This document shows, piece by piece, positions 42,924-51,733 of a stretch of 64,000 nucleotides of DNA (the stretch's first letter is position 1; each line of letters begins with the position of its first letter). The translations under genes were made by a program, and so were the position numbers. The notes under the pieces were generated by a model that was not told where the DNA came from, ran no database searches, and saw nothing but the letters and a program-made list of their open reading frames with translations. This stretch comes from Ruminococcus sp. GTDB lineage: Bacteria > Bacillota > Clostridia > Oscillospirales > Ruminococcaceae. The stretch covers positions 62,001 through 126,000 of the forward strand of contig NZ_JAHZAX010000004.1 of assembly GCF_019423705.1 (NCBI RefSeq), read 5' to 3'.

Positions 42924-43460
42924 TTACTGAGCGTCCTTGACATTATAGCTTGCAAGATAATCCTTGTAGATATAGCCAGTAAGCGGTCCGTCAATATTTT
43001 GGAACGTTATCTTCACATAGCCGTTGTCCTCATATTCAAGCACGTTGACCTCAACGCCCGGGGACATACAAACGATGTTTTCAGCCTCGTTATCCGGCGC
43101 AACGTGGAGATAAGCATATTCCGTGACGTACATAACGTCAAGTATCTCGCTCTGGCTGGAGTCGTCCGCCGTGGTGGTCTTGGTGGTCTCCGCCGATGAG
43201 TCAGTCGAGCTTTCTGTCACCTCTGCGGCGGAAGTATCCGTCGGGGCGGAGCTTTCGGCAGGGGAAGGCTCTGTCTGATCTGTATTGATCGTGGCTGTGT
43301 TTATGCCCTTTGGAACTTCTGCGCTGTTGCTTGCGAAAAGACCCTTTGCAAGGAGCACGATCACGCACAGTACGAAAATTCCAACAACTATTATTGCAAT
43401 TACGCTGGCAGCGCCGCCAGTTGTTTTGCGGGAAGCGGTGCTTTTGTTTTTATTATCCAT
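42924..43460 (-). CDS. Membrane-anchored SH3-like protein
   Basis: 178 residues: short basic cytoplasmic start, one membrane helix (about 18-43), a Ser/Thr/Glu-rich extracellular linker (about 48-108), and a C-terminal bacterial SH3-like domain (LHVAPDNEAENIVCMSPGVEV...GPLTGYIYKDYL). Such domains bind cell-wall peptidoglycan; that role is inferred. GGAGG precedes the ATG. No operon partner visible. Confidence 0.8.
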   Translation of the reverse strand: MDNKNKSTASRKTTGGAASVIAIIVVGIFVLCVIVLLAKGLFASNSAEVPKGINTATINTDQTEPSPAESSAPTDTSAAEVTESSTDSSAETTKTTTADDSSQSEILDVMYVTEYAYLHVAPDNEAENIVCMSPGVEVNVLEYEDNGYVKITFQNIDGPLTGYIYKDYLASYNVKDAQ

Positions 43461-43602
43461 ATTTTATGTTACCTCCGTCTGACAAAGCAGAGTTCTGAAC
43501 GTCAGACGAGATACGCCTCCCTTTCAGATTTTTTACATAATACCTTGTCTTATTATACCCTGTTTTGTTCAAAATGTCAATTACAGATCAGTTAAAATTG
43601 GA

Positions 43603-43642
43603 TAACAAAGCAACAGAGTAACAAAGTAACAAAGTAACAAAG
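43603..43642. repeat. Tandem 8-bp repeat
   Basis: Five units of TAACAAAG (one reads CAACAGAG) between the FliB-like and SH3 genes. Likely prone to length change. Confidence 0.8.
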
Positions 43643-43659
43643 TTGCGCATATTTATTTG

Positions 43660-44757
43660 TCAAAATATTTCCAACAGGCTGAAAACAGCCGATAATGACA
43701 GCCGATCGTCCATATAGCTGTCGTCATATATCCTGTCCATATTGTCCTGCGAGTATTCTATCTCTTTGCAAAGCTCTTTTAGGGTCAAAAACCTGTCGGC
43801 GGTGTCGGAATTTTGGCTTATGCTTATCGCCGCAAATGCGAATATTATCACCGCCATAGCCGTGAACTTTGACAGCAGATCAAGGTCACGGACGGCTTTA
43901 AGGAAGTATCTGTAAACAAAATACACCGCAAGCTTTTCCACCTCGCCGCTATGCTCAAACTTCGGCATATCGCCGCAGCCCAGCAGATATTCCCTTGCAG
44001 ATCTAAGCCGCTGAGGGATAAATGCATCGATATAGTCAAGGTGCAAAAGATATTCCAGCAGGTCGCAAGCCGTTTTTATTGGGTCGGGCAGATCGCTGTT
44101 TTCCTCGTTGATACGCCGGAGCAGAGTGCTGTCAGTCTTATAGCCGTTGACCATTTTGTCGATATCTGTCAGATCGCCGCTGTCAAGAGCAAATTGTATG
44201 CAGTCTGCGGCGTTGAGAGCGATTGTCAGCCTGTCCTTGATAGGCAAAGCCCTGTCCTGCAAAAGCGCTATCATATTTGTGCGAGCCTTCAGCATTGCGA
44301 TAAGAGCGGTCTCGTCAAATTCAAGATCGTCCGCTTCTTCGTCGATATCCTTTGAGTGGAATTTTACAGGCTCGGGGTCGGAAAGATACATTCGCACGGC
44401 CTCTTCGCAGGAAAGCCCTACGCCGGCCTCTTTGTAATTGCCGAACCATTCGTAAAAGCGTGGGTGCTCACGGCAGATATCCGAAATGCGTTCTGCGCCG
44501 TATGCAAGCTGAACGGAGCAAAGCCCCTTTTCGTTGAGCATTGGGCACTTGCCGTCCTTGTGGACAAGATATTTGCAGCCCTCGTCCTCTGTGACGCAGC
44601 CAACGAACTTCCTGCCGATATCGCTGTCAAGCTTCTTGTAAAAATCAAAGGTGTCATCGTCTATCTCAACGTCCCAGTCGGTCTCGCAGCAATTGTCGGA
44701 ACATTCCGAACCTGTGCAGACGAATTTTTCAAATATCTCGGGATAAAACAGCTTCAT
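43660..44757 (-). CDS. FliB-family (flagellin lysine N-methylase-like) protein
   Basis: About 365 residues with the cysteine-rich N-terminal pattern of the FliB family: KLFYPEIFEKFVCTGSECSDNCCETDWDVEID, then CPMLNEKGLCSVQLAYG, ICREHPRFYEWFG and LSCEEAVRMYL (first motif quoted in part as residues 1-32). Cysteines suggest an Fe-S cluster. ATG 44757 is preferred; a GTG at 44766 sits on the ribosome site. No flagellin gene is visible, and clostridial homologues often occur without flagella, so the substrate is open. Confidence 0.82.
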   Translation of the reverse strand: MKLFYPEIFEKFVCTGSECSDNCCETDWDVEIDDDTFDFYKKLDSDIGRKFVGCVTEDEGCKYLVHKDGKCPMLNEKGLCSVQLAYGAERISDICREHPRFYEWFGNYKEAGVGLSCEEAVRMYLSDPEPVKFHSKDIDEEADDLEFDETALIAMLKARTNMIALLQDRALPIKDRLTIALNAADCIQFALDSGDLTDIDKMVNGYKTDSTLLRRINEENSDLPDPIKTACDLLEYLLHLDYIDAFIPQRLRSAREYLLGCGDMPKFEHSGEVEKLAVYFVYRYFLKAVRDLDLLSKFTAMAVIIFAFAAISISQNSDTADRFLTLKELCKEIEYSQDNMDRIYDDSYMDDRLSLSAVFSLLEIF

Positions 44758-44889
44758 TTTGCACACTTCCTTTGGTCGCTTGATATTCTAAAATTCCCAC
44801 ATTTATACCTATCATTATAATACAAGCCCTGCCCAATGTCAACACAAAAAGCCGCCTGTGCCCACCACACAGACGGCTCGATATCAAGC

Positions 44890-45069
44890 TTAAGGCAGCA
44901 CCGCACAAGGATTGTACGTAAGATGCGCAGTCAGATTTTTCGTCAGATTGTATAGAAATTTTGCATGCATACTGTCGTATGTCAAGAAATTTCTGTGCAA
45001 TATGGCGGAAAATCTGCAAGCAGATTGCGTGCAAAGCCGCTAGGCGTGCCTTGTGCGGTGCTGCCTTAA
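44890..45069. mobile_element. MITE-like element with 21-bp perfect terminal inverted repeats
   Basis: 180 bp with no ORF. The ends TTAAGGCAGCACCGCACAAG-G (44890-44910) and its exact complement (45049-45069) are perfect. Inner parts also pair: CAGATTTTTCG with GGAAAATCTG, AGAAATTT with AAATTTCT, CATAC with GTATG, so the whole element folds into one long hairpin. If TA is the target duplication, the mover would be an IS630/mariner-type transposase acting in trans; none is in the window. Confidence 0.75.
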
Positions 45070-45073
45070 TTTA

Positions 45074-45361
45074 TTACTGCTGATTTGACGGCGCTGTAAG
45101 ACCGTGCTTTACTCTGTCACGGACTTCCGCTCTTTTTGCGTCGTTAAACCTATCAAGTGTACCAACAAGATAGCCTGTGATACGTCTTATGCGCTGGAAA
45201 GGCACATCGGCAAAATGATAATCAACGTCAACAAAATCGCCGTCGATCTTAAGGTCGATGGCCTCGATGGTTTCTTCGGGATAAAGCTTCTGCGCCCTGT
45301 CGATATAAGCGTTGATCTCAGCCTGTGACATTTCGCCGCCTGTTACATTTACGTTTACCAT
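45074..45361 (-). CDS. NrdD C-terminal-like small protein (class III RNR glycyl-radical motif)
   Basis: 95 residues. The block FQRIRRITGYLVGTLDRFNDAKRAEVRDRVKHG matches the C-terminal glycyl-radical region of anaerobic ribonucleotide reductase (quoted in two parts: RRITGYLVGTLDRF and NDAKRAEVRDRVKHG). There are no cysteines, so the zinc site of NrdD is absent, and no nrdD or nrdG is adjacent. It could be a spare radical domain, as GrcA is for pyruvate formate-lyase; that is speculation. The MITE-like element ends five bases past its stop. Confidence 0.75.
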   Translation of the reverse strand: MVNVNVTGGEMSQAEINAYIDRAQKLYPEETIEAIDLKIDGDFVDVDYHFADVPFQRIRRITGYLVGTLDRFNDAKRAEVRDRVKHGLTAPSNQQ

Positions 45362-45500
45362 TTTACACTACCTCTCTTTTTATCAGTCTGAATTATTTTT
45401 TATCGATTTTCTAAGCACAAATTGTGTCTGTAATCAATGATACCACAATATCTTGTATTTGTCAAGCGGTTTGTGGACTTGTCCGAATAAAAGTGTAGAT

Positions 45501-45534
45501 GTTGTTTTCCTCGCCGAAGGTTGGGGAAAACAAC
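45501..45534. other. Strong hairpin in the 45362-45572 gap
   Basis: GTTGTTTTCC (45501-45510) pairs perfectly with GGAAAACAAC (45525-45534). No proper T-tract follows on either strand, so it may not be a terminator. Confidence 0.5.
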
Positions 45535-45572
45535 AAAAAATATACTTATCGTCAAGCAAATTACAACGATAT

Positions 45573-45962
45573 TTACAGCAGCAGATACCCCAATGCTAGG
45601 AGCAGCTTTATATCTGCGCCCTGTTTGTACAATATGTAGATAAGCATACCGATAAGGGCTTTTTCCTCGTCGATCTTCACGCCGCCGAGGTCAAAAGGCG
45701 TGCCGTCCTTGCCGCCGAGAAGTCCCCCCAGCAGGGAGGAGGCAGGCTTGCTTTGCGATTGTGACGATGATGACTGCTGGACAGGTCTGCTTTGTGTTTG
45801 CGCTTGTGTTGGCGGAGGCTGAAAAGTCGTGGTATCCTCTGCGCCAACAATGCTTCTTGACCGCCGCTGCATTTCACGGACACGTCTGATAGCTTCCTCC
45901 TGCATAGTTGAAAAGCTCTTGTCCCCTTGCACGGAGTTGTCAGAGTAAGCCAAAGAGATCAC
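45573..45962 (-). CDS. Uncharacterised low-complexity protein (129 aa)
   Basis: Not recognised. A charged N-terminal helix (MQEEAIRRVREMQRRSR), a Pro/Gln/Ser-rich middle (about 48-75), then a Gly-rich LLGGLLGGKDG turn and a hydrophobic C-terminus (ALIGMLIYILYKQGADIKLLLALGYLLL in outline) that could insert in a membrane. Its start overlaps the end of the 151-residue gene upstream by 23 bases, so the two are coupled. Confidence 0.7.
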   Translation of the reverse strand: MISLAYSDNSVQGDKSFSTMQEEAIRRVREMQRRSRSIVGAEDTTTFQPPPTQAQTQSRPVQQSSSSQSQSKPASSLLGGLLGGKDGTPFDLGGVKIDEEKALIGMLIYILYKQGADIKLLLALGYLLL

Positions 45963-46395
45963 CTCCCAGAAGTCCGCTTTCTTTCAGCGCAGGATAAATC
46001 GCAAAAAGCTTGAAGATCTTCACGAGCCTGTCGATCTTCCCTTGGTTCTCTTCTTTCAGCAAAGGCCGCAGCGCCATAAGCAGGTCAATATTTTTATCGG
46101 GCTTTGAGGCGCTTTGCATAATGCCTTGCAGCTTCATAATCTTTGCGATATCAAAGCTTGGTGCGCTGGGCTGGCTTTGGGGCGGCGATTGCGGCTGGCT
46201 GTTCATCATTCCGCCGAGACTTTGCAGAAGCTGTGAGAAGTCGGCAGGGGGCTGAGCAGTCTGTTGCTGCGGCATATCTTGCATAGCCTGCCCGTTTTGA
46301 CCCTCGCTTGTGAGCATATCCGCAAGCTCTTTTATCTGCTTCATACTCTCTTCATCATTAAGTACGCTTTGAAGCTTATTCATCAGATCGTCCAA
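45940..46395 (-). CDS. Uncharacterised Gln/Pro-rich protein (151 aa)
   Basis: Not recognised. A helical N-terminus (MDDLMNKLQSVLNDEESMKQIKELADML in outline), Gln/Pro/Ser-rich centre (about 35-80), and a helical C-terminus with LLMALRPLLKEENQGKIDRLVKIFKL. Middle gene of a three-gene minus-strand set (46448, 45940, 45573), all with the same helix, low-complexity, helix design. Organisation suggests a shared complex; its job is unknown. Confidence 0.7.
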   Translation of the reverse strand: MDDLMNKLQSVLNDEESMKQIKELADMLTSEGQNGQAMQDMPQQQTAQPPADFSQLLQSLGGMMNSQPQSPPQSQPSAPSFDIAKIMKLQGIMQSASKPDKNIDLLMALRPLLKEENQGKIDRLVKIFKLFAIYPALKESGLLGGDLFGLL

Positions 46396-46447
46396 TCTAT
46401 CACCGCCTGTGTTTTCGTGTTTTGCCTTGAGATTGCAGCCTTATTTA

Positions 46448-46708
46448 TTATTTGCCCTGAAGCTTTTGAAAGATCGCCCTTGCCTGTGGGGTGGAAAGTA
46501 TCTTCTCTGCGGTCTTTGGATTTGAAAGCGCCTGCTTGAGCATTGCGGCTTCGTTCTGCGGCATACCTGCCAGCGCTTTGTCATAAACGCCGCTTTCAAG
46601 CTGTTTTTGCAGCACTTCGGGGGTAGTGCCAAGCTTTTTTGAAGCCACCGCAAGCAGCGCCTGCATAGCTTTGGGGTTCATCGAGCTGAGATTACTGTTT
46701 TGGTTCAT
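46448..46708 (-). CDS. Uncharacterised small helical protein (86 aa)
   Basis: Not recognised. Almost all helical: AMQALLAVASKKLGTTPEVLQKQL, then ALAGMPQNEAAMLKQALSNPKTAEKILSTPQ (outline). First gene of the three-gene set; AAGGAGAG lies upstream of the ATG. The start of the next gene follows after 52 bases. Confidence 0.75.
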   Translation of the reverse strand: MNQNSNLSSMNPKAMQALLAVASKKLGTTPEVLQKQLESGVYDKALAGMPQNEAAMLKQALSNPKTAEKILSTPQARAIFQKLQGK

Positions 46709-46841
46709 ATGTCATCTCTCCTTGTTTGGCGCATAAATACTTTTACAAATGCCTAATAGTATTTATAAATATTTATGTTATAATAAACAGAATTATGAAT
46801 GTGCGATAATGTGATAATGCAATATAAGTTAGTGTGCGATT

Positions 46842-46866
46842 TGTAGGGGCGAACAGCGTTCACCCG
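46842..46866 (+). repeat. Dispersed palindromic repeat, GAAC type with one mismatch
   Basis: TGTAGGGG tag, arms GGGCGAAC / GTTCACCC. Confidence 0.8.
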
Positions 46867-46954
46867 TTAGGCGCCGACTTTGTTCGGGTTTGCTGGATCG
46901 TATAAATTGCATTATCTGTATATTGATTCTAGGAAACGGGGTGCAAATAGCAAA

Positions 46955-47437
46955 ATGAGGATCATAGTTTTTTCCGATACCCACGGCAATTATTCTGCAA
47001 TGCACAAGATTTTTAAGCGTAACGGCGACGCCGACCTGTTTATTTTTCTCGGCGACGGCGAAAGAGACCTTGATTCGATGCGTGTGCAGTATCTCGACAA
47101 AAAGATAATAAACGTTTCGGGCAACTGCGATCTTGCCTCGCTGACCCCCGAGAACGATATTTATATGACCGACAGCGGCATAAAAATTTTCTTTACCCAC
47201 GGACATAGGTGGGGCGTGAAGTTCTCAACGGACAGGATATTCTATAAGGCAAAGGAGATCGGTGCGCAGATTGCGCTTTTCGGTCATACCCATTGCCGTT
47301 ATTACGCTTATGAAGAGGGCATACACATTCTCAATCCCGGTAGCGCAGGTCAGCCGAGGGACGGCCTCCCTGCAAGCTATGCTTATATCGACATCACAAA
47401 GGACGGCGGCATTTTTTGCAGCCACGTTGATCTCTGA
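46955..47437 (+). CDS. YfcE/MJ0936-family metallophosphoesterase
   Basis: Two-metal phosphodiesterase of about 160 residues. Motifs in order: FSDTHGN, FLGDGERD, VSGNCD, THGHRWG, GHTHCRYY and NPGSAGQPRDG, all metal-ligand blocks of the family. The ATG at 46955 is chosen since the conserved domain begins at its second residue; the 25-residue extension upstream is unconserved. Substrate unknown; alone in its unit, ended by a palindromic repeat. Confidence 0.9.
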   Translation: MRIIVFSDTHGNYSAMHKIFKRNGDADLFIFLGDGERDLDSMRVQYLDKKIINVSGNCDLASLTPENDIYMTDSGIKIFFTHGHRWGVKFSTDRIFYKAKEIGAQIALFGHTHCRYYAYEEGIHILNPGSAGQPRDGLPASYAYIDITKDGGIFCSHVDL

Positions 47438-47543
47438 CAGGTCTGTCGGTTTATTATATGCGGCTTGAATGGGCTTTGTGCGGAAAATTTGAGATCTAAT
47501 ATTGGCGATAAAAAACACAATAAAAAAGAATACGGACATAAAA

Positions 47544-47575
47544 ACGGGCGAACAATGTTCGCCCGTTGTTTTTAT
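47544..47575. terminator. Palindromic repeat acting as terminator
   Basis: ACGGGCGAACAATGTTCGCC-CGT (47544-47566), lacking the TGTAGGGG tag, followed by TGTTTTTAT and preceded by AAAA. Lies between convergent genes. Confidence 0.75.
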
Positions 47576-47621
47576 ATTCCGATATGTTGTGTATCTTTAT
47601 ATCGTTGTTTGATTTTAATTT

Positions 47622-48497
47622 TTACAGCCTGTTTCCGCAAACGCTGCAAAACTTTGCGCCCTCTTTGAGTTCGCTGCCGCAGTTTGGACACTTTGTCAGC
47701 GTTGAGCTTTCTATGTCGGCGATATCGGAAACGTCGGCTTTTTCCTCCGCAGGGGTCTGCTGGGGTTGCGGCTGCTGTATCTGATTTGGAACAGCTTCCG
47801 TCTTGTCGTGATCGGCTGCGTTATTGACCTGCGCCATAACAGGCTCAGCATTGTCAGGCTTTCTGAACTGGTCAAGGTCGGGCTGGATATATGGCTGAGC
47901 AGGCTGAACCGGCATTGGGATAGCGCCTGCCTGTGGGTCATACTGTGACTGAGACTTTTTTACATATGGTATATTTGCGGCAAAATCTTCGCCCATAAGT
48001 CTGCTGGCAAGGACAAGTCCGCCGATAAAAAGCAGGAAGTTTGAAATGAGCGGAAGAGCGTCCTTTGCAAGAGATACCGCCGCAATGAAAATGTCGTTGT
48101 CATATCCGTAATTGATAGCGTTTGAAAGGGTGCCTGTTCTGAGGGCTTCAAAGGTCATAATTGCAGACATTGCCGTGAGCACGAGGGACACCGTGATGAG
48201 TGTGCCTGCGAATGCGCCGTCAAGCTTTTTCTTCGACTTCGCCCTTGCAGATGTGAAAAACGCCGCAAGACTGAAAGCCGCCGTCATAACCGCAACGCCA
48301 TAGCCGTAAACATAGGTGGAAATACCGCTTGCGTTGATGTAACCTATGGACCTTGTGAAAATGCTGTTGTATATCATCGTTCCAACAGGCTCGATAAGTG
48401 CGGCGCAAAGGGATAGGATAAGGGCAATAAAGCTCAGCACGCAAAGGGAACCTCCTGCATATGTGAGCTTCTTGCGATAGGTCTTGTTTTCTGTCAT
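47622..48497 (-). CDS. Multipass membrane protein with C-terminal zinc ribbon
   Basis: About 291 residues: roughly four membrane helices (about residues 12-170), a Pro/Gln-rich linker, and a C-terminal zinc ribbon CPNCGSELKEGAKFCSVCG. The ATG at 48497 has AAAGGAAG upstream; the longer in-frame start at 48575 translates a TTTGTTGCA tandem repeat and is rejected. Zinc-ribbon membrane proteins of this kind are common in clostridia and of unknown role. Compare the N-terminal zinc ribbon protein at 58242. Confidence 0.8.
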   Translation of the reverse strand: MTENKTYRKKLTYAGGSLCVLSFIALILSLCAALIEPVGTMIYNSIFTRSIGYINASGISTYVYGYGVAVMTAAFSLAAFFTSARAKSKKKLDGAFAGTLITVSLVLTAMSAIMTFEALRTGTLSNAINYGYDNDIFIAAVSLAKDALPLISNFLLFIGGLVLASRLMGEDFAANIPYVKKSQSQYDPQAGAIPMPVQPAQPYIQPDLDQFRKPDNAEPVMAQVNNAADHDKTEAVPNQIQQPQPQQTPAEEKADVSDIADIESSTLTKCPNCGSELKEGAKFCSVCGNRL

Positions 48498-48529
48498 TTT
48501 GTAAGCTTCCTTTCTATTTGTTGTTCTTT

Positions 48530-48556
48530 TTTGTTGCATTTGTTGCATTTGTTGCA
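48530..48556. repeat. Tandem 9-bp repeat
   Basis: Three exact units of TTTGTTGCA just upstream of the zinc-ribbon gene. Confidence 0.85.
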
Positions 48557-48562
48557 GAAAAA

Positions 48563-48590
48563 TAGAGACGGACAAGCGTTTCCGTCTCTA
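48563..48590 (-). terminator. Terminator of the YfhO-like gene
   Basis: Stem TAGAGACGGA / TCCGTCTCTA; on the minus strand a TTTTT tract follows. Confidence 0.85.
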
Positions 48591-48658
48591 TTATAATACT
48601 ATTTTATCAAAGCCTTGTCAATAGGTTTTTTATCGGTGCAAAGGGTGATAAACGGCGT

Positions 48659-51600
48659 TTATTCCTGCTTGCTGTCGGAATTTGCGGCGCTGTCATCGCC
48701 ATTGTCTGCCGTGTCATCGACTGTACTGTCGTTATCTTCACCGAGAATATTTTTCATCATTTCGTTGATGTGCTTCATCTTCTCGTTGTCTGGGTCATTT
48801 GGTCGGAATATCTGCATATCCTCTTCGGCGGTGTCGTCTGCGATAGGCGCAGAGCCTTCACCGACTGTCAAAACCTTATCTGATTTAGCCCCATTATCAG
48901 CATATTCAGCTGTAAAATGCGCCTTGGCAAGAGCTTTTTTCATAACCTTGCCCTTTTTGTACTCAAAAAGGAATATCACGATGAGCACCAAAAGCCCGAA
49001 TATTGAAATTATTATGGAAAGCTTCCAGTAGCTTGGTGAGAATTTCATCGTTATGACGTTCTCGCCCTGCTCAAGTGGTATGGTGATAAGGCTGTCAAGG
49101 GACTTGCCCGGTGTGACTGTCTTGCCGTTTACCTTGATCGTCCAGCCATTTTCATAGGGAATGGTTGTGAAAAGCACCTTATCGCTGCTGTCGGAAGTTA
49201 CCGTGCCCTCGAGGTATGTGTCCTCGAATTTTGTTACGTCAAGAACGTTCTGCTGGAGAGCTGCGCAGTCAGCGGAGAATGTGTCATAGTCGAATGAATA
49301 GAAAAGCTGTTCTTTCCAGAATGCTTCGTTATCGTCGTTTGAGATAGTCACACGCACTCTGATCTTCTGACCCTGCGTGAACTTGCCGAGGTTGAGGATA
49401 GAATAGTTATCGCCCACAAAGAACTGACCTGCATAATCCATCGGGTCGGAGCCTTCCATATACTTGTCCTCGTCCTGTATCCACACATTGCAGCTTCTTT
49501 CATAGCTGGTAGGAAGATACATATAAAGGTATGAGCCTTTGTCCATTTGCACAACATAGTCAACGTGGCACTCTGCGATAGAAGAGTCCGCAGGATAATA
49601 TTTCGTGTGACCGTCGGTGAGCTTTGATGTCGCAACATTCTCCATTTCGCTGTTCACAAGGGCAACTCGTGTGAAATACTGTGTGGTATTTCCTGCGAGG
49701 GCGTTGAAGATCATATTCTGATTTTCAAATGGGTTCGTGTCGGAAAGGGAGATATCCTCAATGCTCTTTGGCGAAACAAGTCCCAAACCAAGAGCGTTAG
49801 GGTTGTTGTAGAATTTATAAGTTGCGTCGCCCTCGGTGTATTCCGTGGTGAGCTTGTATTCCTCGGGAACTTTCACTCTCGAGCCAACGAATGAGGTGTT
49901 GCCCGTTTTGTCCATAAGATACTTGATATCAAAAAGGGCGTCGGTCATAAACGTTGTGCCGTCATATTTCGTGTAATGTCCGCCGTAAGCGTAGCCAAGC
50001 TTGTGAAGCATTGAAAGGGCAGGGGCGTTCATCGTTGAGCTGGAGTGTGAAATGCCCATATAGCCCGTGCCGATAGGGTCGTTTACAGTTCTGTGGAAAG
50101 TGGCTTCCATTCGATAGAAAAGCGACTGATCGTAGTCTTTCATCATCGAAACGGCGTTTCTTGTCTGGGTCATATAAGGCTCATAGGAAGAATATTTGCT
50201 GTATGCAACGTCTGTGTCGATCTTGTCGATAGTGTCGGCGCTGTTTGCAAAAAGCTCAACGCAAAGCACGCCAACGGTTACAATGCAAACCGCCTTTGAC
50301 TTTGGATATTTCTTCATCAGATAGATAAGGGCAAAGTAGATAGAAAGTGCTATCATAGATACCCATATGCCTTGGATAACGTTTGTGCTCTCGCCTGTGT
50401 CGCTGACCTTTGTTTCAAAGAGCTGGAAGTGAGAATAGTTCTCTCTTTCGCACCAGAAAAGGAACACCATAAGTCCAAAGAACACGCCGCCGATATTCTT
50501 TGCGGTTATGCCCTCAAGGTTCTCAAAGGCTCTGAACGCCATAACCACCAGCAGGAAAGAGAATGCAAATGAATATCTGTAAGGCAGCCAGTTTGGAACT
50601 TGGAAGCCGTGCATTGCCATATCCGCAGGCTTTATGTACATCAGTATCACAAGGCACATCGTAAGCAACCCTGTGGAAGTCTTTTCCTTCATTGATATTT
50701 TATTATTAAGGAAGAAGAGTGGCACAAGAAGCAGTACAGCCGTTCCGCAGTATATCATCGGCATACCCTCTGGGTAAACTGTGTCATATGACATCGGGAA
50801 AAGCTTTGTGATGAATGTCAAAAAGTCGAACTGCGTTGCAAGGGAGAAGTCGGGGTCGGTGAACTCAAACTTGCCAAGCTTCAGCGAATTGTACACCGGT
50901 ATGAGCACAAAGGCTGCGCACATAAGCGCCACCAGCGTTCCGACGCCGAATGCAACGCAGCGTGAGAAGAACTTTTTCGGAAAGAACCTGCCCTCTCTTG
51001 AAAGGCAGTACCAGCAGAAATACAGGAATGTGAAAATTCCCACCATATAGCCGATATAAAAATGTGCGATGAACATAAGCGCAAGTGGCACGATATAAGG
51101 GATAAGCTTGCCCTCGTTCACAAGGCGCTGAACGCCCCAGCAGATAAGCGGCAGATAGATAAGTCCGTCAAGCCACATCGGATCCATAAGCTGAACGACC
51201 ATATAAGCCATAAGAGCGTACATCGTCGGGAATATCACAAGGGATATGGTTTTTGGCTTTGTTTTTGATATCTTCTTTAAGAAGAACATAAAGGTAACAG
51301 AAGCCGTGCCGATCTTTGCAAGCTGCATAATGAGGATAGACGTTGCCATAATCGTTCTTGGCAGCAAAAGCAGTATTATCATAAACGGGCTGGCAAGGTA
51401 ATAAGCGAATATGCCGAACATTTCGCCGCTTAGGTTTCTCGACCAGTTGTAAATGAAGCTGCCGTTTCCGTGGAAAGCGTCACGGAACTGTTCGTAATAA
51501 TACACATACTGTCCGTTAAGATCAAGCACCAGCACGGAGCTGTCACCGATCGGGTGTATCTTGAAAAATGCGTATGCGGCGAACATTATCGCCACAGGCA

Positions 51601-51691
51601 GGAAGAACACAAGAAAATACAGTCTCTTGTCATAACACCATTCCCTCAGAAAAACAGGAAAGGAACGGCGGCTTTTTTTTGCTGTTTCCAT
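48659..51691 (-). CDS. YfhO-family GT-C-like membrane glycosyltransferase
   Basis: 1010 residues: about 12-14 membrane helices, an extracellular region (about 480-880), then a final helix and an acidic cytoplasmic tail. The start region with DLNGQYVYYYEQFRDAF and later PYRYSFAFSFL fit YfhO. In Bacillus and Listeria, YfhO-type enzymes take a sugar from an undecaprenyl-phosphate carrier, charged by a CsbB/GtlA-type GT2, and place it on teichoic acid. The GT2 gene lies directly upstream here, which supports the same role. Confidence 0.88.
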   Translation of the reverse strand: METAKKSRRSFPVFLREWCYDKRLYFLVFFLPVAIMFAAYAFFKIHPIGDSSVLVLDLNGQYVYYYEQFRDAFHGNGSFIYNWSRNLSGEMFGIFAYYLASPFMIILLLLPRTIMATSILIMQLAKIGTASVTFMFFLKKISKTKPKTISLVIFPTMYALMAYMVVQLMDPMWLDGLIYLPLICWGVQRLVNEGKLIPYIVPLALMFIAHFYIGYMVGIFTFLYFCWYCLSREGRFFPKKFFSRCVAFGVGTLVALMCAAFVLIPVYNSLKLGKFEFTDPDFSLATQFDFLTFITKLFPMSYDTVYPEGMPMIYCGTAVLLLVPLFFLNNKISMKEKTSTGLLTMCLVILMYIKPADMAMHGFQVPNWLPYRYSFAFSFLLVVMAFRAFENLEGITAKNIGGVFFGLMVFLFWCERENYSHFQLFETKVSDTGESTNVIQGIWVSMIALSIYFALIYLMKKYPKSKAVCIVTVGVLCVELFANSADTIDKIDTDVAYSKYSSYEPYMTQTRNAVSMMKDYDQSLFYRMEATFHRTVNDPIGTGYMGISHSSSTMNAPALSMLHKLGYAYGGHYTKYDGTTFMTDALFDIKYLMDKTGNTSFVGSRVKVPEEYKLTTEYTEGDATYKFYNNPNALGLGLVSPKSIEDISLSDTNPFENQNMIFNALAGNTTQYFTRVALVNSEMENVATSKLTDGHTKYYPADSSIAECHVDYVVQMDKGSYLYMYLPTSYERSCNVWIQDEDKYMEGSDPMDYAGQFFVGDNYSILNLGKFTQGQKIRVRVTISNDDNEAFWKEQLFYSFDYDTFSADCAALQQNVLDVTKFEDTYLEGTVTSDSSDKVLFTTIPYENGWTIKVNGKTVTPGKSLDSLITIPLEQGENVITMKFSPSYWKLSIIISIFGLLVLIVIFLFEYKKGKVMKKALAKAHFTAEYADNGAKSDKVLTVGEGSAPIADDTAEEDMQIFRPNDPDNEKMKHINEMMKNILGEDNDSTVDDTADNGDDSAANSDSKQE

Positions 51692-51733
51692 TGGCTGAGT
51701 ATCTCTCCTTTTATGTATGGTTGTGAAAGACTG

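Noticed and set aside
45501..45534. Hairpin as intrinsic terminator
   Set aside because: A-tract follows on the plus strand and no T-tract on the minus strand, so listed only as a hairpin.
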